NCBI RefSeq assembly: GCF_029607905.1 | Contig: NZ_JAPHEH010000001.1 | Coordinates: 897,530-961,529, forward strand | Reading direction: 5' to 3' | DNA: 64,000 nucleotides | From: Thiovibrio frasassiensis | GTDB lineage: Bacteria > Desulfobacterota > Desulfobulbia > Desulfobulbales > Desulfurivibrionaceae | In this document: positions 33,022 through 42,629 of the stretch, in pieces | Numbering within the stretch: position 1 is the stretch's first letter | How the letters are laid out: each line of letters begins with the position of its first letter | Notes under the pieces: generated by a model | What the model saw: only the letters and a program-made list of their open reading frames with translations | Database searches by the model: none | Told to the model about the DNA's origin: nothing | Position numbers and translations under genes: made by a program

Positions 33022-34530
33022 TTACCAAGGCTTCACGTGTTGTAGTGCCTGCCCGTATTCAATTTTCTGAAGATGCGGCAACAAGACGTCCATAGTATAT
33101 GGTTTGCCGTAGAGTTTGTATGTGATTGTGTTTTTTCCCTCGTGCCCAACGATCGCATTTGCTATCGACTCAGGGACTTCGTTCTTCTTAAGTGTATTGC
33201 TGACAGTGTGCCGGAAACAGTGAAATACTTTCTTCGAATCCGTAATCTGAATCATCTTTCTCAAAAAATTGGCGTTGAAGTACTCCGAATACTTGTGGCC
33301 GTACTTTAGTCTCCGATCATCTTTGCACTTATATCTCTTCAGCTCTGGAAAGAGACGCGCAGCACGTCGTTGTTTTTGTTGCTGGACAAATCTCAGAAAG
33401 CCGATCTCGATCAATGTTGGATGAATCGGCACGACCCGCACCGACCGCGAGCCTCGTTTAAGCTGTTTGTCTGGAGTGTTTTCGTTGATGCTCAACGAAA
33501 GGACGTCGTCTTCTGTGATAATATCTGCAACGCGTAGAGCACAGATCTCTTCAAGTCGTATTCCCTGATAAAGAGCGATCAAAGGTATCCAGAATTGAGA
33601 CGGCTTCGTGAATGAATGCTGTGTATAAATGCTGTGCGTAAAAATTTTAGTCAAATCTTCGGGTGTGAACACGTCACGAGCTAAGTGCGGTGCGTCGTTC
33701 TTCGCCGGTAGCCTGAAATGACCAAAAAAATCTTCGGTGAAGTATTTACGCTTATGCGCCCATTGCGAAAAAGAACGGAGCTGAATGACATACCCACGAC
33801 GAGTCGTTGATGTCATGACGTGCTCTGACGGAATTTTCATTGCAAGGATCTGGTCACAAGTCTTGCCGCGATATTCTTTACGTGTTGCTATCCGCTGCGG
33901 CAATTTGGCAAAGATTGCTTCAAATTTGTTTGTTTCGGAGGTGGTGAAGTCGGTATTGCGAATGTCTCCTAGCACATAAATTAGTAATGTAAGCTTGGCG
34001 CGGTAGTCCGCGATCGTCGATGCTGAGACCTTTGTTTTATTGGATGGGTACCAATCTAGGTATTTTTCAATGAGTTCCGAGAGCGTGAGTGTCTCAGAGA
34101 GCTTTACGACGCCGTTTGATGTCGCTACAGCGTTATTCAGCTCAGTAATATGCTTACCAACGTATTGTTCTCTAAACGCCTCTAAGAGCTCTTTCTCGGC
34201 GTCAATTTTGTCCGGGTCCATCTCAATGCGTTCCACGACGCTGCCGTCTGGTTTTCTCGTCGTCTCGACTATCAGCTCCTTCATGTTGCTCAAGCCGTAT
34301 TTTTTAAAAATGTCGTCGGTCATATGATTTCGAGAATCCAGTTGCGCGAACAGATGATGAACCGTTGAGGCATGGAACATCGCTAGCCGATTGGCTTTCG
34401 TCAAATCTTGCGTGTTGAGCGACTTTTTTATTTCTTTTTTGCCGCACAGCTGCCGTAACCTCTTCGGCACCCGCATCCTAAAGTAATAGTAGCCGTTTCC
34501 TCCGCGCAACAAGTAGTTTTGTGAAGACAT
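33022..34530 (-). CDS. int: Tyrosine integrase of the element
   Basis: About 502 residues. ATG 34530 is preferred over the open-frame start because GGAGG lies upstream. The N-terminus (LLRGGNGYYYFRMRVPKRLR) is the DUF6538-type arm-binding fold, then a SAM-like core-binding domain (about 170-260) and a catalytic domain with Arg in 'YQGIRLEEICAL', HxxR in 'HCFRHTVSN', His in 'AIVGHEGKN' and the Tyr region 'YKLYGKPYT'. It faces away from tRNA-Met, as expected for integrases that use a tRNA 3' end. Its promoter region carries two GTGTACAA repeats. Confidence 0.92.
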   Translation of the reverse strand: MSSQNYLLRGGNGYYYFRMRVPKRLRQLCGKKEIKKSLNTQDLTKANRLAMFHASTVHHLFAQLDSRNHMTDDIFKKYGLSNMKELIVETTRKPDGSVVERIEMDPDKIDAEKELLEAFREQYVGKHITELNNAVATSNGVVKLSETLTLSELIEKYLDWYPSNKTKVSASTIADYRAKLTLLIYVLGDIRNTDFTTSETNKFEAIFAKLPQRIATRKEYRGKTCDQILAMKIPSEHVMTSTTRRGYVIQLRSFSQWAHKRKYFTEDFFGHFRLPAKNDAPHLARDVFTPEDLTKIFTHSIYTQHSFTKPSQFWIPLIALYQGIRLEEICALRVADIITEDDVLSLSINENTPDKQLKRGSRSVRVVPIHPTLIEIGFLRFVQQQKQRRAARLFPELKRYKCKDDRRLKYGHKYSEYFNANFLRKMIQITDSKKVFHCFRHTVSNTLKKNEVPESIANAIVGHEGKNTITYKLYGKPYTMDVLLPHLQKIEYGQALQHVKPW

Positions 34531-34549
34531 AAAAAAACCTCCAGATCGA

Positions 34550-34570
34550 GTGTACAAACTTGTGTACAAC
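34550..34570. promoter_or_regulatory. Putative integrase arm-type sites, right end
   Basis: GTGTACAAAC at 34550-34559 and TGTGTACAAC at 34561-34570, same orientation as the left-end copies, lying between the integrase start and tRNA-Met and flanked by GAGTG/CACTC. They may also let the integrase repress its own promoter. Confidence 0.5.
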
Positions 34571-34635
34571 ACTCGAACCTGGAGGTATGTGCGAAGCAGA
34601 AAACCTTAATTATATTAAGTATCTGCGTGATATTC

Positions 34636-34652
34636 TGGTGGCGATGCAGGGA
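34636..34652. repeat. Right attachment site of the 30-kb element
   Basis: TGGTGGCGATGCAGGGA, identical to 4638-4654, forms the 3' end of tRNA-Met. The tRNA gene is kept intact, so insertion does not disrupt it. Confidence 0.88.
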
Positions 34653-34712
34653 CTTGAACCCCGGACACTACGGATATGAGCCGTATGCTCTAACCAGCTG
34701 AGCTACATCGCC
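34636..34712 (-). tRNA. tRNA-Met (CAT), integration target
   Basis: Minus strand starts GGCGATGTAGCTCAGCTGG, has anticodon CAT in CTCATAT, T-loop GGTTCAAGTCC and ends ATCGCCACCA with encoded CCA. It could be elongator tRNA-Met or lysidine-modified tRNA-Ile2, which also reads CAT in the gene. Confidence 0.92.
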
Positions 34713-34763
34713 AGTGAAAAAAGAAGTCCTTATATTCAAGATTTTGCGGCAATTGTCAACCAC

Positions 34764-34807
34764 AAAAAAGCCCCCGGTGTTTCCGCGCGCGAAAAACCCG
34801 GGGGCTA
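34764..34807 (-). terminator. Terminator of groEL
   Basis: AGCCCCCGGG... pairs with CCCGGGGGCT across a 15-base loop and has a T run on the minus strand. Lies 33 bases past groEL. Confidence 0.88.
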
Positions 34808-34840
34808 CTTGAGCAACTAGGAAACTGCGGACCGCAACTC

Positions 34841-36517
<1,677 letters not shown>

Positions 36518-36569
36518 CTAATCACAAGAAATTACACAACTTGTTGGAGTCGCTATTTACAAACGCAGC

Positions 36570-36863
36570 TTATTTTCCCTCAAGAACTCCGAGCACATCA
36601 TCCTCACGCATGATGAGGTAGTCCTCGCCATCGATCTTGATCTCGTTGCCGCCATACTTGGAAAAAAGAACCCGGTCGCCGGCCTTGAGATCCACCGCCA
36701 CCCGCTCGCCCTTCTCGTTGAGACGGCCCTTGCCTACGGCAACAACCTTGCCCTCGGCAGGTTTTTCCTTGGCGCTGTCGGGGATAAAGAGTCCGCCCTT
36801 GGTTTTCATCTCTTCTTCCAGTCTTTTGATCAGAATACGATCATTTAACGGACGAATTTTCAT
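36570..36863 (-). CDS. groES: GroES (Hsp10) co-chaperonin
   Basis: 97 residues. Starts [20 protein letters not shown], has the mobile loop [20 protein letters not shown] that docks on GroEL, and ends [14 protein letters not shown]-like ([14 protein letters not shown]). ATG 36863 has GGAGGC upstream; the open frame extends 50 codons 5' with no support. First gene of the groESL operon. Confidence 0.96.
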   Translation of the reverse strand: MKIRPLNDRILIKRLEEEMKTKGGLFIPDSAKEKPAEGKVVAVGKGRLNEKGERVAVDLKAGDRVLFSKYGGNEIKIDGEDYLIMREDDVLGVLEGK

Positions 36864-37124
36864 GTAATGCCTCCAATTGTGTTTGGTAATGTATTGTGTG
36901 TAACCATGAAACGAAACAGCGGGGAATAACCGCCCGAAGCGTTTCTCGACCCGTAAATGAAGCGGCAGGGAAGACCGTTCTGCACGGCACTTTCCTGCCT
37001 TGATGGCACACAATATGTATCGGGCCTTAAAAAATCAAGAGGTGCGGTTTACTTTTTTTATGTAACAATATCGGCTTGTTATGTTGTTCTCCAGAAGACG
37101 CTCTCTTTTCTCCCGAAAAAAAAC
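36864..37124. other. groESL promoter region and ilvE 3' flank
   Basis: Non-coding. No CIRCE inverted repeat and no clear sigma-32 boxes were visible. Nothing else recognised. Confidence 0.4.
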
Positions 37125-38192
37125 TCAGACCCGGATCACCCAACCATAGGGGTCTTCCTTGGCCCCGTACTGGATGGCCTGGATTTCATCAAAAAGCCTC
37201 TGGGACAAGGCGCCGGTTTCCCCATTGTTGATCAGGCAATCCTGTCCCTTGTAATGCAGGGAGCCCACCGGCGAGATCACCGCTGCGGTGCCGGTGCCGA
37301 AGATCTCTTTGAGCGAGCCGTTTTCCTGGGCCGCCAATACCTCATCAATGGTTATTCTCCGTTCCACCACATTCAACCCCCACCCCTTGGCCACCTGAAT
37401 CACCGAATCCCTGGTGATTCCAGGCAAGATGCTGCCGCCCAGCGGCGGGGTAACGATCTCGTCGCCGATGACAAAAAAGATGTTCATGGTGCCGACTTCT
37501 TCGATGTAGCGTCGCTCCACGGCATCGAGCCAGAGCACCTGGGTGAAGCCGGCCTGCTGGGCCTCCACCGCCGCCATGATACTGGCCGCGTAGTTGCCCG
37601 CGGTTTTTATATGCCCCACCCCGCCGGGCACGGCGCGGACATATTTGTCGGTGACATAGATCTTAACCGGGTTGAATCCCTCCGGATAATAGGCGCCAAC
37701 CGGGCTTAAGATGACAAAGAAGAGATATTGTTTTGCCGGGCGCACCCCCAAGGCGGCCTCGGTGGCAATCATGGTGGGCCGGATATAGAGGGTGGCGCCC
37801 TTGGCCGTGGGAATCCAATCCTCATCGAGGCGCAGCAGCTCCTTCAAGGCAACGAGGACCTCGTCCACCGGCAGTTGCGGCATGCAGAGCCGAGCCGCCG
37901 AGATGTTCATCCGCTCGATATTGTCCGCCGGGCGAAAGAGATAGATGCCGCCGTCCTTGCCGCGATAAGCCTTCATTCCCTCGAAGATTGCCTGGCCGTA
38001 ATGCAGCACCATGGCGGCCGGGTCCAGGGAAAAATTCCGGTAGGGCTGGATGGTGAGATCATGCCACCCCTTCCCCTCGGTGTACGGCATGACCAGCATA
38101 TGATCGGTGAAATGTCTGCCAAACCCCAGGCTGTTTTGATCCGGCTTGGTCTTTGCTTCTTTTTCGCTGATTTTTTCCAGTTGTATATCCAT
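37125..38192 (-). CDS. ilvE: Branched-chain amino acid aminotransferase (class IV)
   Basis: 355 residues. PLP-dependent enzyme that transaminates Leu, Ile and Val with 2-oxoglutarate. 'LHYGQAIFEGMKAYRGKDGG' and 'IKTAGNYAASIMAAVEAQQA' (catalytic Lys in IKTAGNYA) and 'EVGTMNIFFVI' are family IIIa/BCAT2-type blocks. ATG 38192 is chosen because GAGG precedes it; the frame extends to TTG 38210. Single gene, transcribed toward groES. Confidence 0.93.
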   Translation of the reverse strand: MDIQLEKISEKEAKTKPDQNSLGFGRHFTDHMLVMPYTEGKGWHDLTIQPYRNFSLDPAAMVLHYGQAIFEGMKAYRGKDGGIYLFRPADNIERMNISAARLCMPQLPVDEVLVALKELLRLDEDWIPTAKGATLYIRPTMIATEAALGVRPAKQYLFFVILSPVGAYYPEGFNPVKIYVTDKYVRAVPGGVGHIKTAGNYAASIMAAVEAQQAGFTQVLWLDAVERRYIEEVGTMNIFFVIGDEIVTPPLGGSILPGITRDSVIQVAKGWGLNVVERRITIDEVLAAQENGSLKEIFGTGTAAVISPVGSLHYKGQDCLINNGETGALSQRLFDEIQAIQYGAKEDPYGWVIRV

Positions 38193-38414
38193 GCTCTTTT
38201 CCTCGAACAAAACACTCCGTTACGATGCGACACCGCCCTGTTGCCGGGATTTTCGGCCCAATATCGAAATAACCCCAGGTGTTGCACTCAAAATCAAGGT
38301 CAACAAATATAAATGATATTGCGCCTGGCTGAAACAACTTATTGCTGCCGCCACGGTAAACTTATGCTTAAGCGTCTCAGGGGGATCGAAAAAGGGGGGG
38401 GGAAAGAAAGGTGG

Positions 38415-38492
38415 TGGTCGGGGCGAGAGGATTCGAACCTCCGGCCTCCTGCTCCCAAGGCAGGCGCGCTAACCAGACTGCGCTACGCCCCG
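38415..38492 (-). tRNA. tRNA-Pro (TGG)
   Basis: Minus strand CGGGGCGTAGCGCAGTCTGG..., anticodon TGG in CCTTGGGAG, T-loop GGTTCGAATCC, ends CGCCCCGA-CCA. The 7-bp acceptor stem is perfect. Confidence 0.95.
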
Positions 38493-38746
38493 ACGGACGA
38501 CGATAATGGAAGTTGCTTTATTAGCACTCTGCCCGGGGCGGGTCAAGAGAATTGTTTTTAGGCCCGATGGATTTTGTCTGCTCGGCCGGCGTGCAAAATA
38601 ACAGTATTCAGGGCTTTGAAATGCTGTCCCGGGCATAAAAGCCGTAACGAAAAAATGCCCAGTAAGAGATATTTCGCCACACCTCCTAAAAATCTTGACG
38701 CACGGATACGCACTTGCTATATTGCCCGCGTTCAGATGAATATCGT

Positions 38747-38822
38747 TCCTGGGTAGCTCAGTTGGTAGAGCAGGTGACTGTTAATCACCCTGTCGGGGGT
38801 TCGAATCCCTCCCCGGGAGCCA
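38747..38822 (+). tRNA. tRNA-Asn (GTT)
   Basis: TCCTGGGTAGCTCAGTTGGT..., anticodon GTT in GACTGTTAATC, T-loop GGTTCGAATCC, acceptor CCCGGGAG plus CCA. One T-G acceptor pair. Confidence 0.95.
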
Positions 38823-38831
38823 CGAAAATTC

Positions 38832-38865
38832 AAGGCCGCCTGTTTATAACAGGCGGCCTTTTTTT
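38832..38865 (+). terminator. Terminator after tRNA-Asn
   Basis: AAGGCCGCCTG pairs with CAGGCGGCCTT followed by T6. Ends the tRNA-Asn transcript. Confidence 0.9.
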
Positions 38866-39165
38866 GGGCTCTTTTTCCTGCTCCCCATCTGCCCAGCAGC
38901 AAAGGGACACGCCCGCCTTTTTCTGTTTTCAATGATACCAAGTGACAGCCAAAGCCCAATACAGGGGGGCATGAAGAATAAGAAAATTGATATTGCTGGA
39001 TTTGATGAGACTTGAATGAGACTTTTGCCAGACTTTATGCGGACCTTCGGATGATGAGAAAATATTTTTCGGCGCGATTTTCATGTTAAGAAAATTGGCC
39101 GGTCAGTCCATAAATTTATGTGCTTTTTGCAAATGATCTAAGAAAAATTTTCAGCGAAAAAAAAT
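38866..39165. other. Junction region, likely left end of the Mu-like prophage
   Basis: No gene. Contains repeated TAAGAAAATTG (38979-38989 and 39087-39097) and ATGAGACTT (39005-39013 and 39016-39024), the kind of short repeats that serve as transposase end sites. The exact end and the target duplication cannot be fixed from one end. Confidence 0.4.
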
Positions 39166-39552
39166 CTACTCAACATCCGTGACCGTAATAACCTCGCCGC
39201 TGGAATTCAGCATGAACAGCTTGTTTTCAACCGCATAGCCGCCGAAAGAGTTTTTTGCCCTGTACTTGCAACGAACAAAGTAGCCATTTGCATTCTTAAT
39301 GACTTTGCTCCACTCTATTGCCTCGAATGAGCCTGGGTCTTTCAAGTTCTGCTTTAGCCAGGATTCTACCTGTAAAACAGAGCCATCCCATGAGAGATTA
39401 TGCACGACCTCTTTTGGCTTATCCTCTAAGGGGTGTCTTGAATTGTAAGACATGAACCGCTCAAGGATAAAGATAGCAAAAAAGGCAACCAAGACAAGTA
39501 TAACAGTAGCAAAAACGCTAAGTTTCTCGTCAGTTTCCGTTGTTGTAGTCAT
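39166..39552 (-). CDS. Membrane-anchored unknown protein at prophage left end
   Basis: 128 residues with one N-terminal membrane helix (about 10-30) and a periplasmic alpha/beta domain ('SWLKQNLKDPGSFEAIEWSK', typical of small surface-exposed hypothetical proteins). It lies outside the repressor on the minus strand, where lysogenic-conversion or superinfection-exclusion genes of transposable phages are often found. Confidence 0.6.
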   Translation of the reverse strand: MTTTTETDEKLSVFATVILVLVAFFAIFILERFMSYNSRHPLEDKPKEVVHNLSWDGSVLQVESWLKQNLKDPGSFEAIEWSKVIKNANGYFVRCKYRAKNSFGGYAVENKLFMLNSSGEVITVTDVE

Positions 39553-39582
39553 GTCCCCACCCCCTCTTATTTGTTCCTGCGA

Positions 39583-40308
39583 CTATAACCTTCTCCCGAC
39601 CCACACCACCCGGCCGATGATCTTTAGCCGATCCGCCTTATCCTCAGAGACAGTCTCCGTATCATAGCGAGCGTTATCTGATTTTACCACAAGACTACCG
39701 TCAAGCATACGCTGGATGCGTTTAACGAGCAGCCCACCGTTTAACTGCAGCGCGTAAATTGATCCATCTAAAACGCTTGTGGTGGTCATATCCAGGAGCA
39801 CCACATCCCCTTCGGAGAGACTCGGTTCCATGGAGTCACCGATCACGCTGATCAGCGCCAGATCGCGCACCGAGACACCCAGAGTACTTCGCACCCAATC
39901 CGCCCGGAAAGAAAGATAGTCCACCACCTGTTCACTGTGAACAATGGCCCCGCCATCAGCGCTGGCGCTCACTTCGTAGCGTGGGATATGAACGTATTCA
40001 ACATTACCCCTTGATTCATAGGGGGCTGCAGGTTCCGCGCTCTTGTATCCCCGGCCACCTCCAGTTGCGCCTGCAGTTGTGCCTTGGTCCTTGATGAGCA
40101 TCGGTACATCGTCAGTGAAAAACCATCCTGCGTTAAAACCAAGACTGGTGAGCAATTCAAACACCTCACCAGTTGGAAATCCCTCTCCCTGCTCGTACCT
40201 CTGCCACGATCGATGGGCCTTTCCACAAAGTGTCGCCATTTCTTGCTGATCTTTCCCAAGAAATTTACGCGCAACTTTTAACTTTTCGGCGAGTAGCTCT
40301 TTAGACAT
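39583..40308 (-). CDS. Phage repressor, HTH plus S24/LexA-like peptidase
   Basis: 241 residues. An N-terminal HTH (KVARKFLGKDQQEMATLCGK ... SWQRYEQGEG) is followed by a C-terminal LexA-type domain with the serine in 'VIGDSMEPSLSEGD' and Lys in 'NGGLLVKRIQRM'. It is transcribed away from the early genes, with the operator/promoter region between. CI-like and probably cleaved upon RecA activation, so it holds the prophage silent. Confidence 0.9.
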   Translation of the reverse strand: MSKELLAEKLKVARKFLGKDQQEMATLCGKAHRSWQRYEQGEGFPTGEVFELLTSLGFNAGWFFTDDVPMLIKDQGTTAGATGGGRGYKSAEPAAPYESRGNVEYVHIPRYEVSASADGGAIVHSEQVVDYLSFRADWVRSTLGVSVRDLALISVIGDSMEPSLSEGDVVLLDMTTTSVLDGSIYALQLNGGLLVKRIQRMLDGSLVVKSDNARYDTETVSEDKADRLKIIGRVVWVGRRL

Positions 40309-40311
40309 TTA

Positions 40312-40489
40312 TTGCGTCCAGCTTTCTTTCTGTAAAGTCCGACAAAAAGCCGGACGCGCTACTGGCAAGGGAGTAAGCCAGATAAATAACAATAAAACAA
40401 GTAGTTGCGTCTTTATTGACAAAAAATGCGTAATTCGGAAGCTGGACGCATCTTTTGTCTTTACATGTGACATATTTTGCGCTTATAGT
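40312..40489. promoter_or_regulatory. Early promoter and candidate operators
   Basis: TGCGTC at 40313-40318 and 40406-40411 and its reverse GACGCA at 40445-40450 are candidate repressor sites. TTTACA (40460-40465), 18-bp spacer, TATAGT (40484-40489) is a plausible sigma-70 early promoter reading toward the transposase genes. Confidence 0.45.
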
Positions 40490-40592
40490 GTGCACAAGGA
40501 ACGGGTGTTCCCCATTTCTACACAATACATGTCCTGTAGAAATGGGTCAACGTCCGAGTGATTGCAAAAATTCTGCCTGAAACATCTACCGC

Positions 40593-41030
40593 GTGGACGG
40601 GGTAACAACATTGGCACCTCAACAGCTCGACCTTTTCAATCAGCCGACCCTCGGAACAATAGTCCGCGACATCAAAGCGGCCATGAACCAAGCGGTCAAG
40701 GACTCCGGAAAATCGCGCGAGCAGGTGCTCGATCTACTGAACGCCATGGCTGCGAGGTACGGCATGCGATTGAACGGTAAAGGTGGCCTCAGTAAGGACA
40801 CCTTTGAGAAGTGGCTCAACATAGAGGATGGGGACCGGATGCCGAGCATCAAGGGTATCACGATCTTTTGCGCGGTACTTGGCACCATAAGGCCCATGGA
40901 AACCATGGTCAAGCTCCTTGGCGGCCAGATCATCGAGGGGAAGGATGTAAGTCTCCTTCGGTGGTCGAAACGGTATCACCAAGCCAAGGATCTCCGCAAG
41001 CAGATGCGGGAGTTGGAGTCGGAGTTATGA
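40593..41030 (+). CDS. Early phage protein, unknown
   Basis: 145 residues from GTG 40593 (TTG 40611 possible). Central HTH-like segment 'SGKSREQVLDLLNAMAARYG' and a helical C-terminus (RYHQAKDLRKQMRELESEL). It is the first early gene after the promoter and overlaps the next gene by 4 bases. In transposable phages this place is taken by regulators of lysis/lysogeny. Confidence 0.55.
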   Translation: MDGVTTLAPQQLDLFNQPTLGTIVRDIKAAMNQAVKDSGKSREQVLDLLNAMAARYGMRLNGKGGLSKDTFEKWLNIEDGDRMPSIKGITIFCAVLGTIRPMETMVKLLGGQIIEGKDVSLLRWSKRYHQAKDLRKQMRELESEL

Positions 41031-41239
41031 GAAACACGATGGAAATAGAAATATGGATGAAGCGTAAAGGGTTCACGGTGGTGGGTATCCAGCGGGCGCT
41101 GGAATTTGCCAACCATGGAACGGTGAGCAACACCCTGGCCGGACGCAAGCACAACCGGAAGGTGTTGCAGTACCTGCTTACAAAAGGATGCCCGGCAAGA
41201 TATTTGGATCTGCCGGAGGATATGAGGGAGGCAGCATGA
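41027..41239 (+). CDS. Ner-like small DNA-binding protein
   Basis: 70 residues. 'WMKRKGFTVVGIQRALEFAN' followed by 'TVSNTLAGRKHNRKVLQYLL' reads as a helix-turn-helix of the Ner/lambda-repressor-like class, which represses early and repressor transcription in Mu. ATG overlaps the upstream stop. Confidence 0.55.
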   Translation: MRNTMEIEIWMKRKGFTVVGIQRALEFANHGTVSNTLAGRKHNRKVLQYLLTKGCPARYLDLPEDMREAA

Positions 41240-41248
41240 TGGCGACCT

Positions 41249-41674
41249 CTAATCACCAAACGGACTGTCTCCAGGCAGCGGCCACCAGTGAAAACCTTCG
41301 CTCATTAGAGCGCGAAATTGATCACCTGTTTGAGATGCAAGATCTCGATATCCCACGCCATGTGAGATCAGATCTTCACAAGTGGCAGCGTTGCTCAATA
41401 CCGATTGAGCTGCACGAAGATAAACGAGGGCGCTCCCCGTTAAGAGCAGGCGAAATTTGCTATCTTGCCAAGCCTTACGGCGGATGCGCTGGGAAGGGGT
41501 TGCTTGAACGTATTTTTTCACCTCTTCCGTGTGACGGAAATACCAAGAAGCGAATTCTCGGCGACCGAGGCTGGCGAGTTCAGTTCGCAATTCGTCTACA
41601 TCTTCTGGCGTTAGAGATTTCAATAATTCCTTGGAGAGTTCGGTGCAAGCTCCGGCGTATTTATGGAAACTCAT
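41249..41674 (-). CDS. Reverse-strand helical protein in the early region
   Basis: 141 residues with a strong AAGGAGG site before ATG 41674. Regular amphipathic helices (LSKELLKSLTPEDVDELRTE, then WYFRHTEEVKKYVQAT). It is transcribed against the early operon. A plus-strand frame from ATG 41236 to 41760, also with a ribosome site, overlaps it, but its residue pattern is poorer. If real, this is a moron-like gene. Confidence 0.5.
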   Translation of the reverse strand: MSFHKYAGACTELSKELLKSLTPEDVDELRTELASLGRREFASWYFRHTEEVKKYVQATPSQRIRRKAWQDSKFRLLLTGSALVYLRAAQSVLSNAATCEDLISHGVGYRDLASQTGDQFRALMSEGFHWWPLPGDSPFGD

Positions 41675-41759
41675 GGTCTTCTCCTCCTTGTGTGAAATGG
41701 TTGGTTGGCGCTTTCCAGAGTAGCACAAGGATGGAGAAAATAAAAAGAGGGAGAGGGTA

Positions 41760-42626
41760 ATGGGTAAAGGAATTGTAGTCATGGAAGAAGAGATTAAGCC
41801 GCTGTCATCCAGGGAGCGGATGCTCCGGGAAGAACTCGAACGACGCATTATTTCTGAATTTGGCGCTTTCCACCGGGTGGGCACCGCTTTGGCGGAGATC
41901 AACGAGCGGCAGCTCTACCGGGAAACGCATCGCACCTTTGAATCGTACTGCAAGAATCTCTGGGACATGGCTCGCGGAACGGCATACCGCTATATCGCGG
42001 CGGCAGAGGTGTTTGAAAATGTCTCCAAGTTGGAGACAAATACAGACGAGACGATGACCTTATTGCCCATTAACGAGGCGCAGGTGCGGCCCCTCACCAG
42101 ACTGAAACCTGAGCAACAGGTAGCGGTATGGCGATCGGTGGTCGATACCGCCGGGCCAGGTCGGAAAATAACGGCCAGCTTGGTCAACAAAGCGGTCAAG
42201 GGATTCTTGGGCGAAAGGGTCGTTAAGGCCATCCGCACGGCCAAGGCAAAAGTGCGGTTGTCTCCGGTGAGCGCCGAGTTTATCGAAGTTTTTGAGGCCT
42301 TCGCCGACCAGCTTATCAAAGAAAAAGAGTCCGGCTACAAATACACCCCCCGGGTTGAAATCATCAAGCGGCTGGACCAGCTCCGGGCCGAGATCGCCAT
42401 GGACGGCGAGGAGATCGAGGGACCGGCCTTCCATGGCGGCTCTGACGATACCAGTAAACTGCTCCGGGCCGGATACCGCCTGTTCCGCACGGATCGCTCC
42501 AGCATGACCGTCAAGGAACACGGCGGCACGGGCTGGAAGAAACACAGCGGCCCATTCGACACCATCAAAGCGATGGATGAAGAACTCAAAACAATCCTGC
42601 AAGACGAAAAGCACTTGCGGGGTTAG
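41760..42626 (+). CDS. ParB-like/plasmid-type DNA-binding protein ahead of MuA
   Basis: 288 residues. 'LSSRERMLREELERRIISEF' leads to 'ETHRTFESYCKNLWDMARGT' and 'AYRYIAAAEVFENVSK', which resembles the HTH of phage/plasmid ParB- and DUF3102-like proteins. The C-terminus (about 200-285) has an acidic/aromatic domain of unknown type. It ends 3 bases before the transposase ATG. Function is inferred only from position and HTH. Confidence 0.5.
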   Translation: MGKGIVVMEEEIKPLSSRERMLREELERRIISEFGAFHRVGTALAEINERQLYRETHRTFESYCKNLWDMARGTAYRYIAAAEVFENVSKLETNTDETMTLLPINEAQVRPLTRLKPEQQVAVWRSVVDTAGPGRKITASLVNKAVKGFLGERVVKAIRTAKAKVRLSPVSAEFIEVFEAFADQLIKEKESGYKYTPRVEIIKRLDQLRAEIAMDGEEIEGPAFHGGSDDTSKLLRAGYRLFRTDRSSMTVKEHGGTGWKKHSGPFDTIKAMDEELKTILQDEKHLRG

Positions 42627-42629
42627 GCC

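Noticed and set aside
36864-37124. CIRCE element upstream of groES
   Set aside because: No TTAGCACTC/GAGTGCTAA inverted repeat found on either strand.
38313-38561. Open frame across tRNA-Pro
   Set aside because: Overlaps a complete tRNA gene on the opposite strand and has no support.
41236-41760. Plus-strand frame with a ribosome site overlapping the reverse-strand gene
   Set aside because: Residue pattern is irregular and Cys/Trp/Arg-rich; the minus-strand frame is more protein-like. Left as an alternative, not annotated as a gene.
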